From positions 62,001 to 126,000 of the forward strand of contig CAZCZU010000001.1 in NCBI GenBank assembly GCA_964503475.1: 64,000 nucleotides of DNA, read 5' to 3'. How positions within the stretch are numbered: the first letter of the stretch is position 1; each line of letters starts with the position of its first letter. Origin of the DNA: CAZCZU01 sp964503475 (GTDB lineage: Bacteria; Pseudomonadota; Zetaproteobacteria; Mariprofundales; Mariprofundaceae). The notes below the pieces were generated by a model that was given only the letters and a program-made list of their open reading frames with translations, made no database searches and had not been told where the DNA came from. The position numbers and the translations under genes were made by a program. Positions 9,045 to 17,565 of the stretch are shown piece after piece.

Positions 9045-9462
9045 CGTGCTGATCAACAAGGCAGCCATCATCGCCCGTTGCCTGGGTCGTATCCGCGAGG
9101 AGTACAACGGGCACGAAGATGAACTGGAGAACAACTTCACCCGCCAGGATTCCATTGTCCTCAATTTGCAGCGTGCCTGTGAGGCCGCCATCGATGCAGC
9201 CATGCATGTCGTGCGTATCCACAGGCTCGGCATTCCCCAACAGAGCCGCGATGCCTTCGTGATGATGGAACAGGCCGGCCTGCTCGATCATGAGCTCGGC
9301 GCTCGATTGCAGGCCATGGTCGGCTTTCGCAATGTGGCGATTCACAGCTATCGGGAGCTGAGCATGGAGGTCCTGCGCTCGATCCTTGAACTCCGGCTTG
9401 GTGACTTCCGCCATTTTGAAGCCCGGCTGATTGCACTGGCGGATCAAGGGACTGAGTGCTGA
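9037..9462 (+). CDS. hepT: HepT-type HEPN RNase toxin
   Basis: 141 residues from the ATG that overlaps the mntA stop; a longer in-frame reading upstream is only antitoxin shadow. All-helical HEPN pattern with the RX4HXY motif intact: Arg98, His103, Tyr105 (RNVAIHSY). Arg and His are the nuclease residues and Tyr is the known AMPylation target, so the toxin should be active and controllable. The last codons (Thr-Glu-Cys-stop) are encoded by a CTGAGTG heptamer array that continues into the intergenic DNA, so the C-terminus may have been reset by repeat insertion. Confidence 0.85.
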   Translation: MDDVLINKAAIIARCLGRIREEYNGHEDELENNFTRQDSIVLNLQRACEAAIDAAMHVVRIHRLGIPQQSRDAFVMMEQAGLLDHELGARLQAMVGFRNVAIHSYRELSMEVLRSILELRLGDFRHFEARLIALADQGTEC

Positions 9463-9739
9463 GTGCTGAGTGTGGCGAACCGCCCACGCCTGCAACCCCA
9501 CCTCGTTGCTCGTTGTTCGTGAAGTTGGCAGCAGGCAGCCATCAGTCGGTAGCAGAACCACCCCCTTCACTCGTTGCTTCCTTTCCCCTTCGTGCTCTTC
9601 GTGACCTTCGTGGTTCCTCACTGCCAACTGCCAACTGCCAACTGACCCCTGCCAACTTGATGATGACCAGCAACTTTCCCACTCGTCACTCAGCACTCGT
9701 TGCTCATCGCTCTCATTGAACACCACGAAGACACAAAGG
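9452..9739. repeat. Intergenic mosaic of short tandem and dispersed repeats
   Basis: This 290-bp stretch has three CTGAGTG units (9452-9472) and three CTGCCAA units (9621-9644). It also has three dispersed copies of CTCGTTGCT (9502, 9570, 9696). A CTTCGTG-rich block (about 9589-9617) is matched in inverted form by ACCACGAAGACACAAAGG near 9722. No coding frame here is credible. Similar simple-word DNA occurs at about 8540-8600 and 15,800-15,850. Confidence 0.75.
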
Positions 9740-9750
9740 GGAAGAGGCTG

Positions 9751-9840
9751 GTGACTCTGCGCTTATACCCTCCAATTAGAAGGTGAATGGCGAAGCCAGA
9801 GAGGCTCCCCTGGAGGAAAAATCACTACTGACCGGTCACA
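9751..9840 (+). ncRNA. Possible structured RNA ahead of a terminator
   Basis: About 90 nt bounded by GGTGAC near 9752 and GTCAC near 9835, which could pair and enclose several short stems (for example CCAG...CTGG). A strong terminator follows at once. No gene is read from this on the plus strand, so it could be a small RNA or just the 3' end of the hepT transcript. It does not match a riboswitch class that I recognise. Confidence 0.2.
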
Positions 9841-9869
9841 AAAAAGGAGGCCTCAAGGGCCTCCTTTTT
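9841..9869. terminator. Bidirectional intrinsic terminator
   Basis: A5-GGAGGCC-loop TCAAG-GGCCTCC-T5: a 7-bp GC stem extended by A/T pairs. It can end transcripts from the hepT side on the plus strand and from ilvC plus its two downstream repeats on the minus strand. Confidence 0.85.
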
Positions 9870-10127
9870 CTCGTGCAGGATGCACAGCGGGCCGGCATAT
9901 AGCCGGCCCGTGAACGTAGCAGGATCGCACTCCTGCGAAGTGATTATAGTGCAGGGCAGGGACAAAAAGGCAGGAATGCCATTTCATGGCACACATCCCT
10001 GTGTCCCACCCGCCTTCTGTGGGCGCTATGCGTGCAATTTCACTCTCCTGTGAATTGTGGACGCCTGAAAGGCGCCCACCGGGCGAGGGGCACGGATGCC
10101 CCGAGTCACGCCCGGAACGGATCAAAT
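9870..10127 (-). repeat. 258-bp multi-hairpin direct repeat, copy 1
   Basis: This copy is identical, as read by eye, to 10149-10406. It holds a chain of hairpins: GGGCCGGC/GCCGGCCC with loop ATATA, GCAGGA/TCCTGC, TGCCAT/ATGGCA, AATTTCAC/GTGAATT, and CCGGGCG...CGCCCGG enclosing a GGGGCA/TGCCCC stem. The strand given is that of ilvC, whose transcript would read through it. No terminal inverted repeats or transposase were found. A 90-residue frame inside is judged non-coding. Confidence 0.85.
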
Positions 10128-10148
10128 GCTACGGACGCACTGTATCTC

Positions 10149-10406
10149 CTCGTGCAGGATGCACAGCGGGCCGGCATATAGCCGGCCCGTGAACGTAGCA
10201 GGATCGCACTCCTGCGAAGTGATTATAGTGCAGGGCAGGGACAAAAAGGCAGGAATGCCATTTCATGGCACACATCCCTGTGTCCCACCCGCCTTCTGTG
10301 GGCGCTATGCGTGCAATTTCACTCTCCTGTGAATTGTGGACGCCTGAAAGGCGCCCACCGGGCGAGGGGCACGGATGCCCCGAGTCACGCCCGGAACGGA
10401 TCAAAT
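10149..10406 (-). repeat. 258-bp multi-hairpin direct repeat, copy 2
   Basis: Second copy, offset 279 bp from the first, with a 21-bp unrelated spacer between them. It ends 3 bp from the ilvC stop codon, so it forms the immediate 3' untranslated region of ilvC. The absence of visible differences between the copies implies recent duplication or active gene conversion. Confidence 0.85.
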
Positions 10407-10409
10407 CAA

Positions 10410-11426
10410 TCAGTTCTTCGACTTATCCACGATCTTCTGAATCCACGGCATCATGGCGCGCAGCTTCTCACCGGTCTGTTCGATCGGATGAGCGGCATTG
10501 ATGCGACGCATGGCGGTCATGGACGGGTAGTTGGTGGCACCCTCGAGGATGAACTGCTTGGCATACTCACCGGTCTGGATGTCGTACAGGCACTCGCGCA
10601 TCGCCTGACGGGACTCCTCGTTGATCACGCGCGGGCCGGTGACGTACTCACCATACTCGGCGTTGTTGGAGATCGAGTAGTTCATGTTGGCGATGCCGCC
10701 TTCGTACATCAGATCAACAATCAATTTGAGCTCATGGAGACACTCGAAGTAGGCCATCTCCGGCGCGTAGCCCGCCTCGACCAGGGTCTCGAAACCGGCC
10801 TTGACCAGCTCAACGGCACCGCCGCACAGCACGGCCTGCTCACCGAACAGATCGGTCTCGGTCTCGTCCTTGAAGGTGGTCTCGATGATGCCGGTACGGC
10901 CGCCACCGATGGCGGAAGCGTAGGAGAGGGCGATCGACTTGGCATCACCGGTCGCATCCTGGTGCACGGCGATCAGATCCGGGATACCGCCACCCTTCTC
11001 GAACTCGGAACGCACGGTGTGACCCGGCGCCTTCGGCGCGATCATGATCACGTTCAGGTCGGCACGCGGTACGATCTGGTTGTAGTGGATGGCGAAGCCG
11101 TGCGCGAAGGCCAGCGTGGCGCCCTTTTTCAGGTTCGGCTCCAGCTCCTGCTTGTAGAGCTGCGACTGGAACTCGTCCGGGGTCAGCACCATGACCAGGT
11201 CTGCAGCGGCAACCGCTTCGGCAACACCGCTGACCTTCAGGCCATGGGCTTCGGCCTTGGCGATCGAGGCGGAACCGGCACGGAGGCCAACCGTCACGTC
11301 GACACCGGAATCGTTCAGGTTGCACGCGTGGGCGTGACCCTGCGAACCGTAACCGATAATGGCTACTTTCTTGCCGCGGATGATGGAGAGGTCTGCGTCT
11401 TTGTCGTAGTAGACGTTCAGGGCCAT
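10410..11426 (-). CDS. ilvC: Ketol-acid reductoisomerase
   Basis: 338 residues, the class I length. It converts 2-acetolactate and 2-aceto-2-hydroxybutyrate into the dihydroxy acids of valine/leucine and isoleucine synthesis, using NADPH and magnesium. The nucleotide-binding loop GYGSQGHAHA is at about residues 25-34, followed by VGLRAGSAS with the Arg and Ser expected for NADPH preference. The C-terminal knotted domain carries FGEQAVLCGG. AAGGAG precedes the ATG by 8 nt. Other ilv genes are not in the window. Downstream lie two multi-hairpin repeats and a terminator. Confidence 0.97.
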   Translation of the reverse strand: MALNVYYDKDADLSIIRGKKVAIIGYGSQGHAHACNLNDSGVDVTVGLRAGSASIAKAEAHGLKVSGVAEAVAAADLVMVLTPDEFQSQLYKQELEPNLKKGATLAFAHGFAIHYNQIVPRADLNVIMIAPKAPGHTVRSEFEKGGGIPDLIAVHQDATGDAKSIALSYASAIGGGRTGIIETTFKDETETDLFGEQAVLCGGAVELVKAGFETLVEAGYAPEMAYFECLHELKLIVDLMYEGGIANMNYSISNNAEYGEYVTGPRVINEESRQAMRECLYDIQTGEYAKQFILEGATNYPSMTAMRRINAAHPIEQTGEKLRAMMPWIQKIVDKSKN

Positions 11427-11579
11427 GGTGAAACTCCTTACAAAAGGTCAAAATACAAAGGCGGCGCAGGATATAGGATTTCCCGGCAAACTGCACCCCT
11501 GTATTGTTTCGTTCATTTCCGAAGCGGCATACAACCGTTATAGTTCGCCCGTTTCTATTCCCGCAGGAGAGCCATCACC

Positions 11580-12968
11580 ATGTCCGATAAACCCTGGGGC
11601 GGCCGCTTCGATGCCCCGACCGACAGCTTTGTCGAAGCCTTCAACGCCTCCACCCATGTCGATGCACGCATGTATGCCGAGGATATCGCGGGTTCGCGTG
11701 CCCATGCCCGCATGCTGACGGCACAGGGCATTCTTTCGGATGCGGATCTTGCCGCCATCCTGAAGGGGCTGGACGAAGTCGAGGGCGAGATCGAACGCGG
11801 CGAATTCGAATTCACCATTGCGCTTGAAGATGTACACATGAACATCGAAAAGCGCCTGACCGACAAGATCGGCGATGCCGGCAAACGCCTGCACACCGCC
11901 CGCAGCCGCAACGATCAGGTGGCGACCGATACCCGGCTTTATCTGCGTCGTCGCACGAATGACCTGCTGGCCCGCCTGCGCCGCCTGCAGCAGGTGCTCG
12001 TCGACCTGGCCGAGGCGCATGCCGACACCATCATGCCGGGCTTCACCCATCTGCAGACCGCGCAGCCGGTGACGCTGGGCCACCATCTGCTCGCCTATGT
12101 CGAAATGTTCGATCGCGATGCCGGCCGCTTTATCGATGCCCGTGCGCGCATGAACCGCTGCCCGCTCGGCAGTGCGGCCCTGGCCGGCACCACCTTCGCC
12201 ATCGATCGCGAACAGACCGCCGCCGAGCTCGGCTTCGACGGCCCGACCCGCAATTCGCTCGATGCCGTCTCCGACCGCGATTTCATTATCGAGCTGCTCG
12301 CGGCCGCCTCGATCACGGCGATCCATCTCTCCCGCCTCTCCGAGGAGCTGATCCTGTGGATGAGTGCCCAGTTCAGCTTTGTCGAGCTGCCGGACGCCTT
12401 CTGCACCGGCTCCTCGATCATGCCGCAGAAGAAGAACCCGGACATGCCGGAGCTGGTGCGCGGCAAGACCGGCCGCATCGTCGGCGGCCTGATGGCCATG
12501 CTGACCATGGTCAAGAGCCTGCCGCTGGCCTACAACAAGGACATGCAGGAGGACAAGGAGGCGATCTTCGACGCCTTCGACAACCTGGAAGGGAGCCTGC
12601 GCGTCTTCGGCGATATGCTGCCCGGCATGCAGGTCAACCGTGAAGCCATGCTCGCCGCCGCCGCATCCGGCTTCTCCACCGCCACCGATCTCGCCGATGC
12701 GCTGGTACGGGCCGGCGTGCCGTTCCGCGAGGCGCACGAGATCGTCGGCAAATCGGTGGCTTACTGCATCCGTGAAAAAATCGAGCTGCACACCATGCCG
12801 GAAGCGGCCTGCCGGGAGATCGACAGCCGCCTCAGTGTTGCGATGGTGCGCGCGCTTTCCGTCGAGGCGTGTGTCGCGGCCCGCGACCATATCGGCGGCA
12901 CGGCGCCTGCGCAGGTGCGCACCCAGTGTGCACAGTGGAACAAGGCCCTGGAGGCGAACAATGCGTAA
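11580..12968 (+). CDS. argH: Argininosuccinate lyase
   Basis: 462 residues, the usual length. It cleaves argininosuccinate into arginine and fumarate, the last step of arginine synthesis. The superfamily signature GSSIMPQKKNPD is near residue 278, with the catalytic Ser in its flexible loop. The N-terminal WGGRF and the HTARSRNDQ segment are also typical. GGAG lies before the ATG. A possible promoter (TTCCGA-16-TATAGT) lies in the gap to the divergent ilvC. It is the first gene of a tightly overlapping cluster with a lipoprotein, dapC and a PLP decarboxylase, and overlaps the next gene by 8 bp. Confidence 0.97.
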   Translation: MSDKPWGGRFDAPTDSFVEAFNASTHVDARMYAEDIAGSRAHARMLTAQGILSDADLAAILKGLDEVEGEIERGEFEFTIALEDVHMNIEKRLTDKIGDAGKRLHTARSRNDQVATDTRLYLRRRTNDLLARLRRLQQVLVDLAEAHADTIMPGFTHLQTAQPVTLGHHLLAYVEMFDRDAGRFIDARARMNRCPLGSAALAGTTFAIDREQTAAELGFDGPTRNSLDAVSDRDFIIELLAAASITAIHLSRLSEELILWMSAQFSFVELPDAFCTGSSIMPQKKNPDMPELVRGKTGRIVGGLMAMLTMVKSLPLAYNKDMQEDKEAIFDAFDNLEGSLRVFGDMLPGMQVNREAMLAAAASGFSTATDLADALVRAGVPFREAHEIVGKSVAYCIREKIELHTMPEAACREIDSRLSVAMVRALSVEACVAARDHIGGTAPAQVRTQCAQWNKALEANNA

Positions 12969-13377
12969 ACTGACTCTGCTGCTGGCCATCACCGCCATGC
13001 TCGCCGCCGGCTGCGGCCGCAAGGAGCCGCCCCAGGCCATCGCCACGGCCGGCCCGCCGCAGCTGACCATCACCTCGCAGGAGCTGGCCGGCAACATCAT
13101 CAAGCTGCATCTGCGCCTGGAGGGCGGCGACAAGGGTATCGGCTACCAGATCGACCGCTCCGAGATGGATCCCTACTGCAACTGCCCCTCCAACTGGCAG
13201 CGCCTGTATGAGGAGCCGCCGATGGACAGAAACCGCGGGGCCGACCTTAAGAAACTGCTGCGCCTGCGCCTGGACCGCACCTACATGTACCGTATTCGTG
13301 CCGTCGATGGCCTGGGCCGCCTTGGATCCTGGAGCAAGCCGTTCAGCGGCAAGGCCGAGGAGCGCCTGCGCCAATGA
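12961..13377 (+). CDS. Lipoprotein with fibronectin-III-like segment
   Basis: 138 residues. The signal sequence ends with lipobox LAAG-C (MLAAGCGRKEPP). The mature part has a stretch YRIRAVDGLGRLGSWS that resembles the C-terminal strands of a fibronectin type III domain. It overlaps argH by 8 bp and dapC by 4 bp, so it is translated with them. A small lipoprotein (LptM/YifL) is often found next to lysA in other proteobacteria. Position and the CGxKxP start are alike, but this protein is twice as long, so homology is only possible. Confidence 0.75.
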   Translation: MRKLTLLLAITAMLAAGCGRKEPPQAIATAGPPQLTITSQELAGNIIKLHLRLEGGDKGIGYQIDRSEMDPYCNCPSNWQRLYEEPPMDRNRGADLKKLLRLRLDRTYMYRIRAVDGLGRLGSWSKPFSGKAEERLRQ

Positions 13378-14564
13378 GCAACAAGCTGATCCAGCCGCGT
13401 CTCGATACGCTCGGCGCCTACCCGTTCGAGCGCCTGAAGGCGCTCTTCGACGGTCGCGAACCCAATGGCGAGCTGACCCCGATCGATGCCGGGGCAGGGG
13501 AGCCGCGCCTGCCGCTGCCCGCCTTTACCGAGGCGACGCTGTTGAAACACATGAGCGGTTTCTCGCGCTATCCCTCCACCCGCGGCAGCGACTTTCTGCG
13601 TCAGGCGATCGCCAACTGGCTTAAGCAGCGCTACGGCCTGCCGGCTGTGGATGCCGCAAACCAGGTGCTAACCGCCAACGGCACCCGCGAATCGCTCTTT
13701 GCCATCGCCCATGCCCTGGTCAATCCGGAAGCGGAAGAAAAGCCGTATGTGCTGATGCCCAATCCGATGTACCAGATCTATTACGGTGCTGCGATCACGG
13801 CCGGCGCACGCCCCTACCTGCTCGACTGCGCGGCGGATAACGGCTTTGAACCTGCCATCGACAATATCCCGGATGCCGTCTGGCAACAGACCGCCTTCGT
13901 CTATGTCTGTTCCCCGTCCAATCCGACCGGCTGGATTGCCGGCCACGACTATTACCGCCGCCTGCTGGAGCTGGCCGATCAGCACGACTTTTACATCATT
14001 GCCGATGAGTGCTACTCGGAGATTTACGCGGATGAGCAGCCCGTCGGCCTGCTGCAGGTGGCCCACACACTGGGCCGGGGCGACTTCGCCCGCTGCCTGG
14101 TGATGAACTCGCTCTCCAAACGCTCGGCCCTGCCCGGCATGCGCTCCGGCTTCATCGCCGGCGATGCCGCGTTGATCGAACGCTTTGCCAAGCTGCGCAG
14201 TTACACCGGGCCGGCCACGCCGCTGCCGCTGCAGCATGTGGCTGCCCAAGCCTGGTCGGACGAGGCGCATGTGAAGGCGCATCTCGCCATTTACCAGCAG
14301 AGTATCGCCTCCTTTTTCACCGAGTACGGTGAAGGCACGCCGCCGGCCGGCAGCTTCTTCGTCTGGCTGCCTGTCGCCGATGACGAGGCCTTCGCTATTG
14401 CCGCTTGGGAACAGCAGGCGGTGGTGGTGCTGCCGGGCTCCTACCTCGGCGCCACCGATCACACCGGCCATAATCCGGGCCGCGGCTACGTACGCGCCGC
14501 CCTGATCGACGGGCCGGAGAAGGCAGCCGAACTGGCCCGACGCCTGAAGGCCGTAAGGATTTAA
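13374..14564 (+). CDS. dapC: Succinyldiaminopimelate aminotransferase (class I/II)
   Basis: 396 residues of PLP fold type I. The PLP lysine lies in NSLSKRSALPGMRSGF (about residue 244). CSPSNPTGW carries the Asn and Pro of the cofactor pocket, and ADECYSEIY carries the Asp that pairs with the pyridine nitrogen. Overall sequence style (RLDTLGAYPFERL at the start, SKRSALPGMRSGF) fits the DapC branch known from Bordetella and Xanthomonas rather than ArgD. The role is transamination of N-succinyl-2-amino-6-ketopimelate. dapD one gene downstream supports this. It starts inside the stop of the lipoprotein gene (ATGA). Confidence 0.85.
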   Translation: MSNKLIQPRLDTLGAYPFERLKALFDGREPNGELTPIDAGAGEPRLPLPAFTEATLLKHMSGFSRYPSTRGSDFLRQAIANWLKQRYGLPAVDAANQVLTANGTRESLFAIAHALVNPEAEEKPYVLMPNPMYQIYYGAAITAGARPYLLDCAADNGFEPAIDNIPDAVWQQTAFVYVCSPSNPTGWIAGHDYYRRLLELADQHDFYIIADECYSEIYADEQPVGLLQVAHTLGRGDFARCLVMNSLSKRSALPGMRSGFIAGDAALIERFAKLRSYTGPATPLPLQHVAAQAWSDEAHVKAHLAIYQQSIASFFTEYGEGTPPAGSFFVWLPVADDEAFAIAAWEQQAVVVLPGSYLGATDHTGHNPGRGYVRAALIDGPEKAAELARRLKAVRI

Positions 14565-15778
14565 TGCATATGCTCATACCCGATCACATTGCTGCCAGGG
14601 TGCGCGAGATGGCTGCATCCGGACGCACACTGAACTGCTACCTCTACGACACCGCTCCGATGCGCAAAAAACTGACCCATCTGAAAGCGATCATGCCCAA
14701 AGGTGTGGAGATTTTTTACGCCATGAAGGCCAATCCGCATCCCGCTTTTCTGGCTGCAGCCCTGGAAGGCAGTGCCGAAGGCATCGAGATTGCCAGCCTT
14801 GGCGAAGCGGAGAAGGCGGTGGCCGCCGGTTTCTCGCCCGACCGGCTGATCTACACCGGCCCCGGAAAATCGCCGGAGGAGCTCAGCTGGAGCGTCGATC
14901 ACGGGGTGCGTACCGTGCACATCGAATCGCTCACCGAAGCGCACCGGCTCAATGCCATCGCCGCGGAGCGGGGCACATCGCAGGATGTGCTGCTGCGCAT
15001 CAATGCCGATTTCGACATTCACGAAGCGCAGACCACCTTCTCGGGCGGCAGCAAGAAATTCGGGGTCGACGAAGAGAAACTCGACGCGGTCCTGCCGCAG
15101 ATTCTCGCCCTGCCGAACCTCCATTTCCGCGGCCTGCACGTCTATGCAGCCAGCGGCGTGCTCAATGTCGACGACCTGCTGAAGAACTGTCAGCTGGTCT
15201 TCGACATGACCCGCCGTATCGAATCCGAATTCGACGGCGTCACCTGCGACATCATCGATTTCGGCGGCGGCTTTGGTGTCGATTATCTGGAGACGGGCGC
15301 CGATTTCGATCCGGATGCCTATGCAGCGCGCCTGGAGGCCATGATCGACGACTATGGTTTCGATGGCCGCCATTTCGTGCTGGAGCTGGGCCGTTACCTG
15401 GCTGCCGACTCCGGCTTCTTCTGCAGCCAGATCCTCGATATCAAGGATTCGCGCGGCAAGAAGCAGGTGGTCTGTGCCGGCGGCATCAACCATTTCCGCC
15501 GCCCGGCGGCGCTCGCCATCAATCATCCGATGGCGATCGTGCCGATGCATCACCCGGCCATGTTTGCCCGGCAGGAGAGTGTGCGCAAGGAGCGGGTCTA
15601 CTTCGGCGGGCCGCTGTGCACGGGGGCCGACAAGCTGGCCAACGATGTCTACATCGAGGCGGCCGATGTCGGCGATATTGCCGTATTCGGGCTCGCCGGC
15701 GCCTACGGCCTGACCATGTCGAACCAGGAGTTCCTGAGCCATGCCCGCCCGGCGGAGATTGTCGTCGAAGGCACGTAA
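14564..15778 (+). CDS. Type III PLP-dependent decarboxylase (LysA/ornithine decarboxylase family)
   Basis: 404 residues, alanine-racemase-like barrel plus C-terminal beta domain. The PLP lysine is in FYAMKANPHP (about residue 54), a glycine-rich phosphate loop is IDFGGGFGVDY, and ELGRYL follows. Where classical LysA has CESGD, this reads GPLCTGAD. The segments SGGSKKFGVD and GAYGLT...FLSH resemble the decarboxylases linked to exosortase or siderophore clusters. Placement between dapC and dapD suggests it serves as diaminopimelate decarboxylase, the final lysine step, but substrate is uncertain. Start ATG shares one base with the dapC stop; a second ATG two codons on is possible. Confidence 0.7.
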   Translation: MHMLIPDHIAARVREMAASGRTLNCYLYDTAPMRKKLTHLKAIMPKGVEIFYAMKANPHPAFLAAALEGSAEGIEIASLGEAEKAVAAGFSPDRLIYTGPGKSPEELSWSVDHGVRTVHIESLTEAHRLNAIAAERGTSQDVLLRINADFDIHEAQTTFSGGSKKFGVDEEKLDAVLPQILALPNLHFRGLHVYAASGVLNVDDLLKNCQLVFDMTRRIESEFDGVTCDIIDFGGGFGVDYLETGADFDPDAYAARLEAMIDDYGFDGRHFVLELGRYLAADSGFFCSQILDIKDSRGKKQVVCAGGINHFRRPAALAINHPMAIVPMHHPAMFARQESVRKERVYFGGPLCTGADKLANDVYIEAADVGDIAVFGLAGAYGLTMSNQEFLSHARPAEIVVEGT

Positions 15779-15892
15779 GGCGTCAGAAGTGAGGTGCTGG
15801 ACGGAAATGCATGCTGCATCTCCCATTTAACATCTCACATCTCACATCATTTTCAGTTAGGTTTCGTCACAGATATTGAAACGGAGAGAGCA
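15779..15892. other. Intergenic stretch with simple-word repeats before dapD
   Basis: Contains CATCTCCCATTTAACATCTCACATCTCACATC-type repetition (about 15,818-15,850), resembling the intergenic DNA near mntA-hepT. An in-frame upward extension of dapD into this DNA is rejected because GGAGAG directly precedes the internal ATG at 15,893. Confidence 0.5.
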
Positions 15893-16714
<822 letters not shown>

Positions 16715-16731
16715 CGGGGCTTTTCTGATCC

Positions 16732-16758
16732 GCGAAAGGCTCCTGCCTTTCGCTCTTT
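16732..16758 (+). terminator. Terminator after dapD
   Basis: GCGAAAGGC-TCCT-GCCTTTCGC followed by TCTTT: a 9-bp perfect stem. A second small hairpin (GCAAAAT-AAG-ATTTTGC) follows at about 16,767-16,783. Confidence 0.75.
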
Positions 16759-16781
16759 CACACTTCGCAAAATAAGATTTT

Positions 16782-16833
16782 GCTACGTTCACGGGCCGGC
16801 TATATGCCGGCCCGCTGTGTATCCATGCACGAG
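16782..16833 (+). repeat. Inverted fragment of the 258-bp multi-hairpin repeat
   Basis: This 52-bp piece matches the end of the 9870/10149 repeat that contains the GGGCCGGC hairpin, in opposite orientation. Only a few changes occur near CTGTGTATCCATGCACGAG. It shows that the element is dispersed and can exist as a single terminal module. Confidence 0.7.
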
Positions 16834-16945
16834 GAGGGGAGGCTTGTTGCGCTCAGGGTGCCATGCCAACGCAGCGCATGCCCGCGATTGACCCCGGCGA
16901 CCAAATGGTCGATGTTGTTCCTGACCAATCCACGGGAGGACCGGC

Positions 16946-17485
16946 ATGGGATATCCACTCAGGCTTCTGGTTTCGTTACTGCTTTTGCTGCTGGCCGCCT
17001 GCGCCACAAACCCGCAGGCCAGCCACCTGACACCCGAACAGCGTCATCGTACGGCTGTCCATGACATGCTTCTCGCCTCGCCCATCCCCGACCTGTTGAT
17101 CGGTGGTATCGAAAAGGGCTTCAAAAAGCATGCGACTACACCCCGGAAAAAGGCCCTGTTCGAGTGCGCCTCTGCCAAACTCTCGCGAGGCGACATTGCC
17201 GAGACCTATACGGATACGGCCGTGCCCCTGTTCAGCGAAGCGGAAGCCGTCAAGCTGACCCGATACATGAAGAGTAGGGCAGGCAAGCGGGGAGCGGCCC
17301 ACTTTCTCGCCGAAAAACTCGGACGACCCAACCCCTATCCATCGTTGAATGACGAAGAGAAGAAGGCATACGGCCTTGAGACGCTCGCGCTCTGGCTGAA
17401 GACACCGATCATCATGAAGGATGAACGGGCCAAGGCGGACATGAAGGTGCTGCTGGTGCAAAAGCTGGCCTCGTGTAAACAGTAG
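16946..17485 (+). CDS. Lipoprotein of unknown function
   Basis: 179 residues. Signal sequence with a long Leu run and lipobox LAAC (LLLLLAACATNPQ). The mature protein is mostly helical and charged, with a MLLASPIPDLLIGGIEKGF segment and two later Cys residues (ALFECASAK and the C-terminal ASCKQ) that could pair. It vaguely recalls DUF2059-type periplasmic proteins but I cannot confirm that. GGGAGGA lies 6 nt before the ATG. It stands alone, with a terminator 25 bp past its stop. Confidence 0.75.
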   Translation: MGYPLRLLVSLLLLLLAACATNPQASHLTPEQRHRTAVHDMLLASPIPDLLIGGIEKGFKKHATTPRKKALFECASAKLSRGDIAETYTDTAVPLFSEAEAVKLTRYMKSRAGKRGAAHFLAEKLGRPNPYPSLNDEEKKAYGLETLALWLKTPIIMKDERAKADMKVLLVQKLASCKQ

Positions 17486-17510
17486 GGTCGACAGCCCACA
17501 CAGCATAAAA

Positions 17511-17534
17511 AAGGCGGCCCGAAGGCCGCCTTTT
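17511..17534. terminator. Bidirectional terminator between convergent genes
   Basis: AAGGCGGCC-CGAA-GGCCGCCTT with A and T runs on both sides. It serves the lipoprotein gene on the plus strand and the cytochrome gene on the minus strand. Confidence 0.85.
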
Positions 17535-17565
17535 CATTGCATCGGTCCGAACGGCCGACGAAAGA

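Noticed and set aside
8983..9726. 247-codon frame on the minus strand opposite hepT and the repeat region
   Set aside because: It runs through HepT antisense and through heptamer repeats; composition is not protein-like and both motifs of the MntA-HepT pair lie on the other strand.
9853..10404. Two almost identical 90-91 residue frames inside the 258-bp repeats
   Set aside because: They follow from DNA identity of the repeats, lack a ribosome site, are Cys/His/Pro-rich, and the DNA is dominated by hairpins.
9870..10406. Glycine-riboswitch-like words (GGAGAG, GAAGGCG) in the repeats on the minus strand
   Set aside because: Spacing and paired stems do not fit the class, and the element lies downstream of ilvC, not before a glycine gene.
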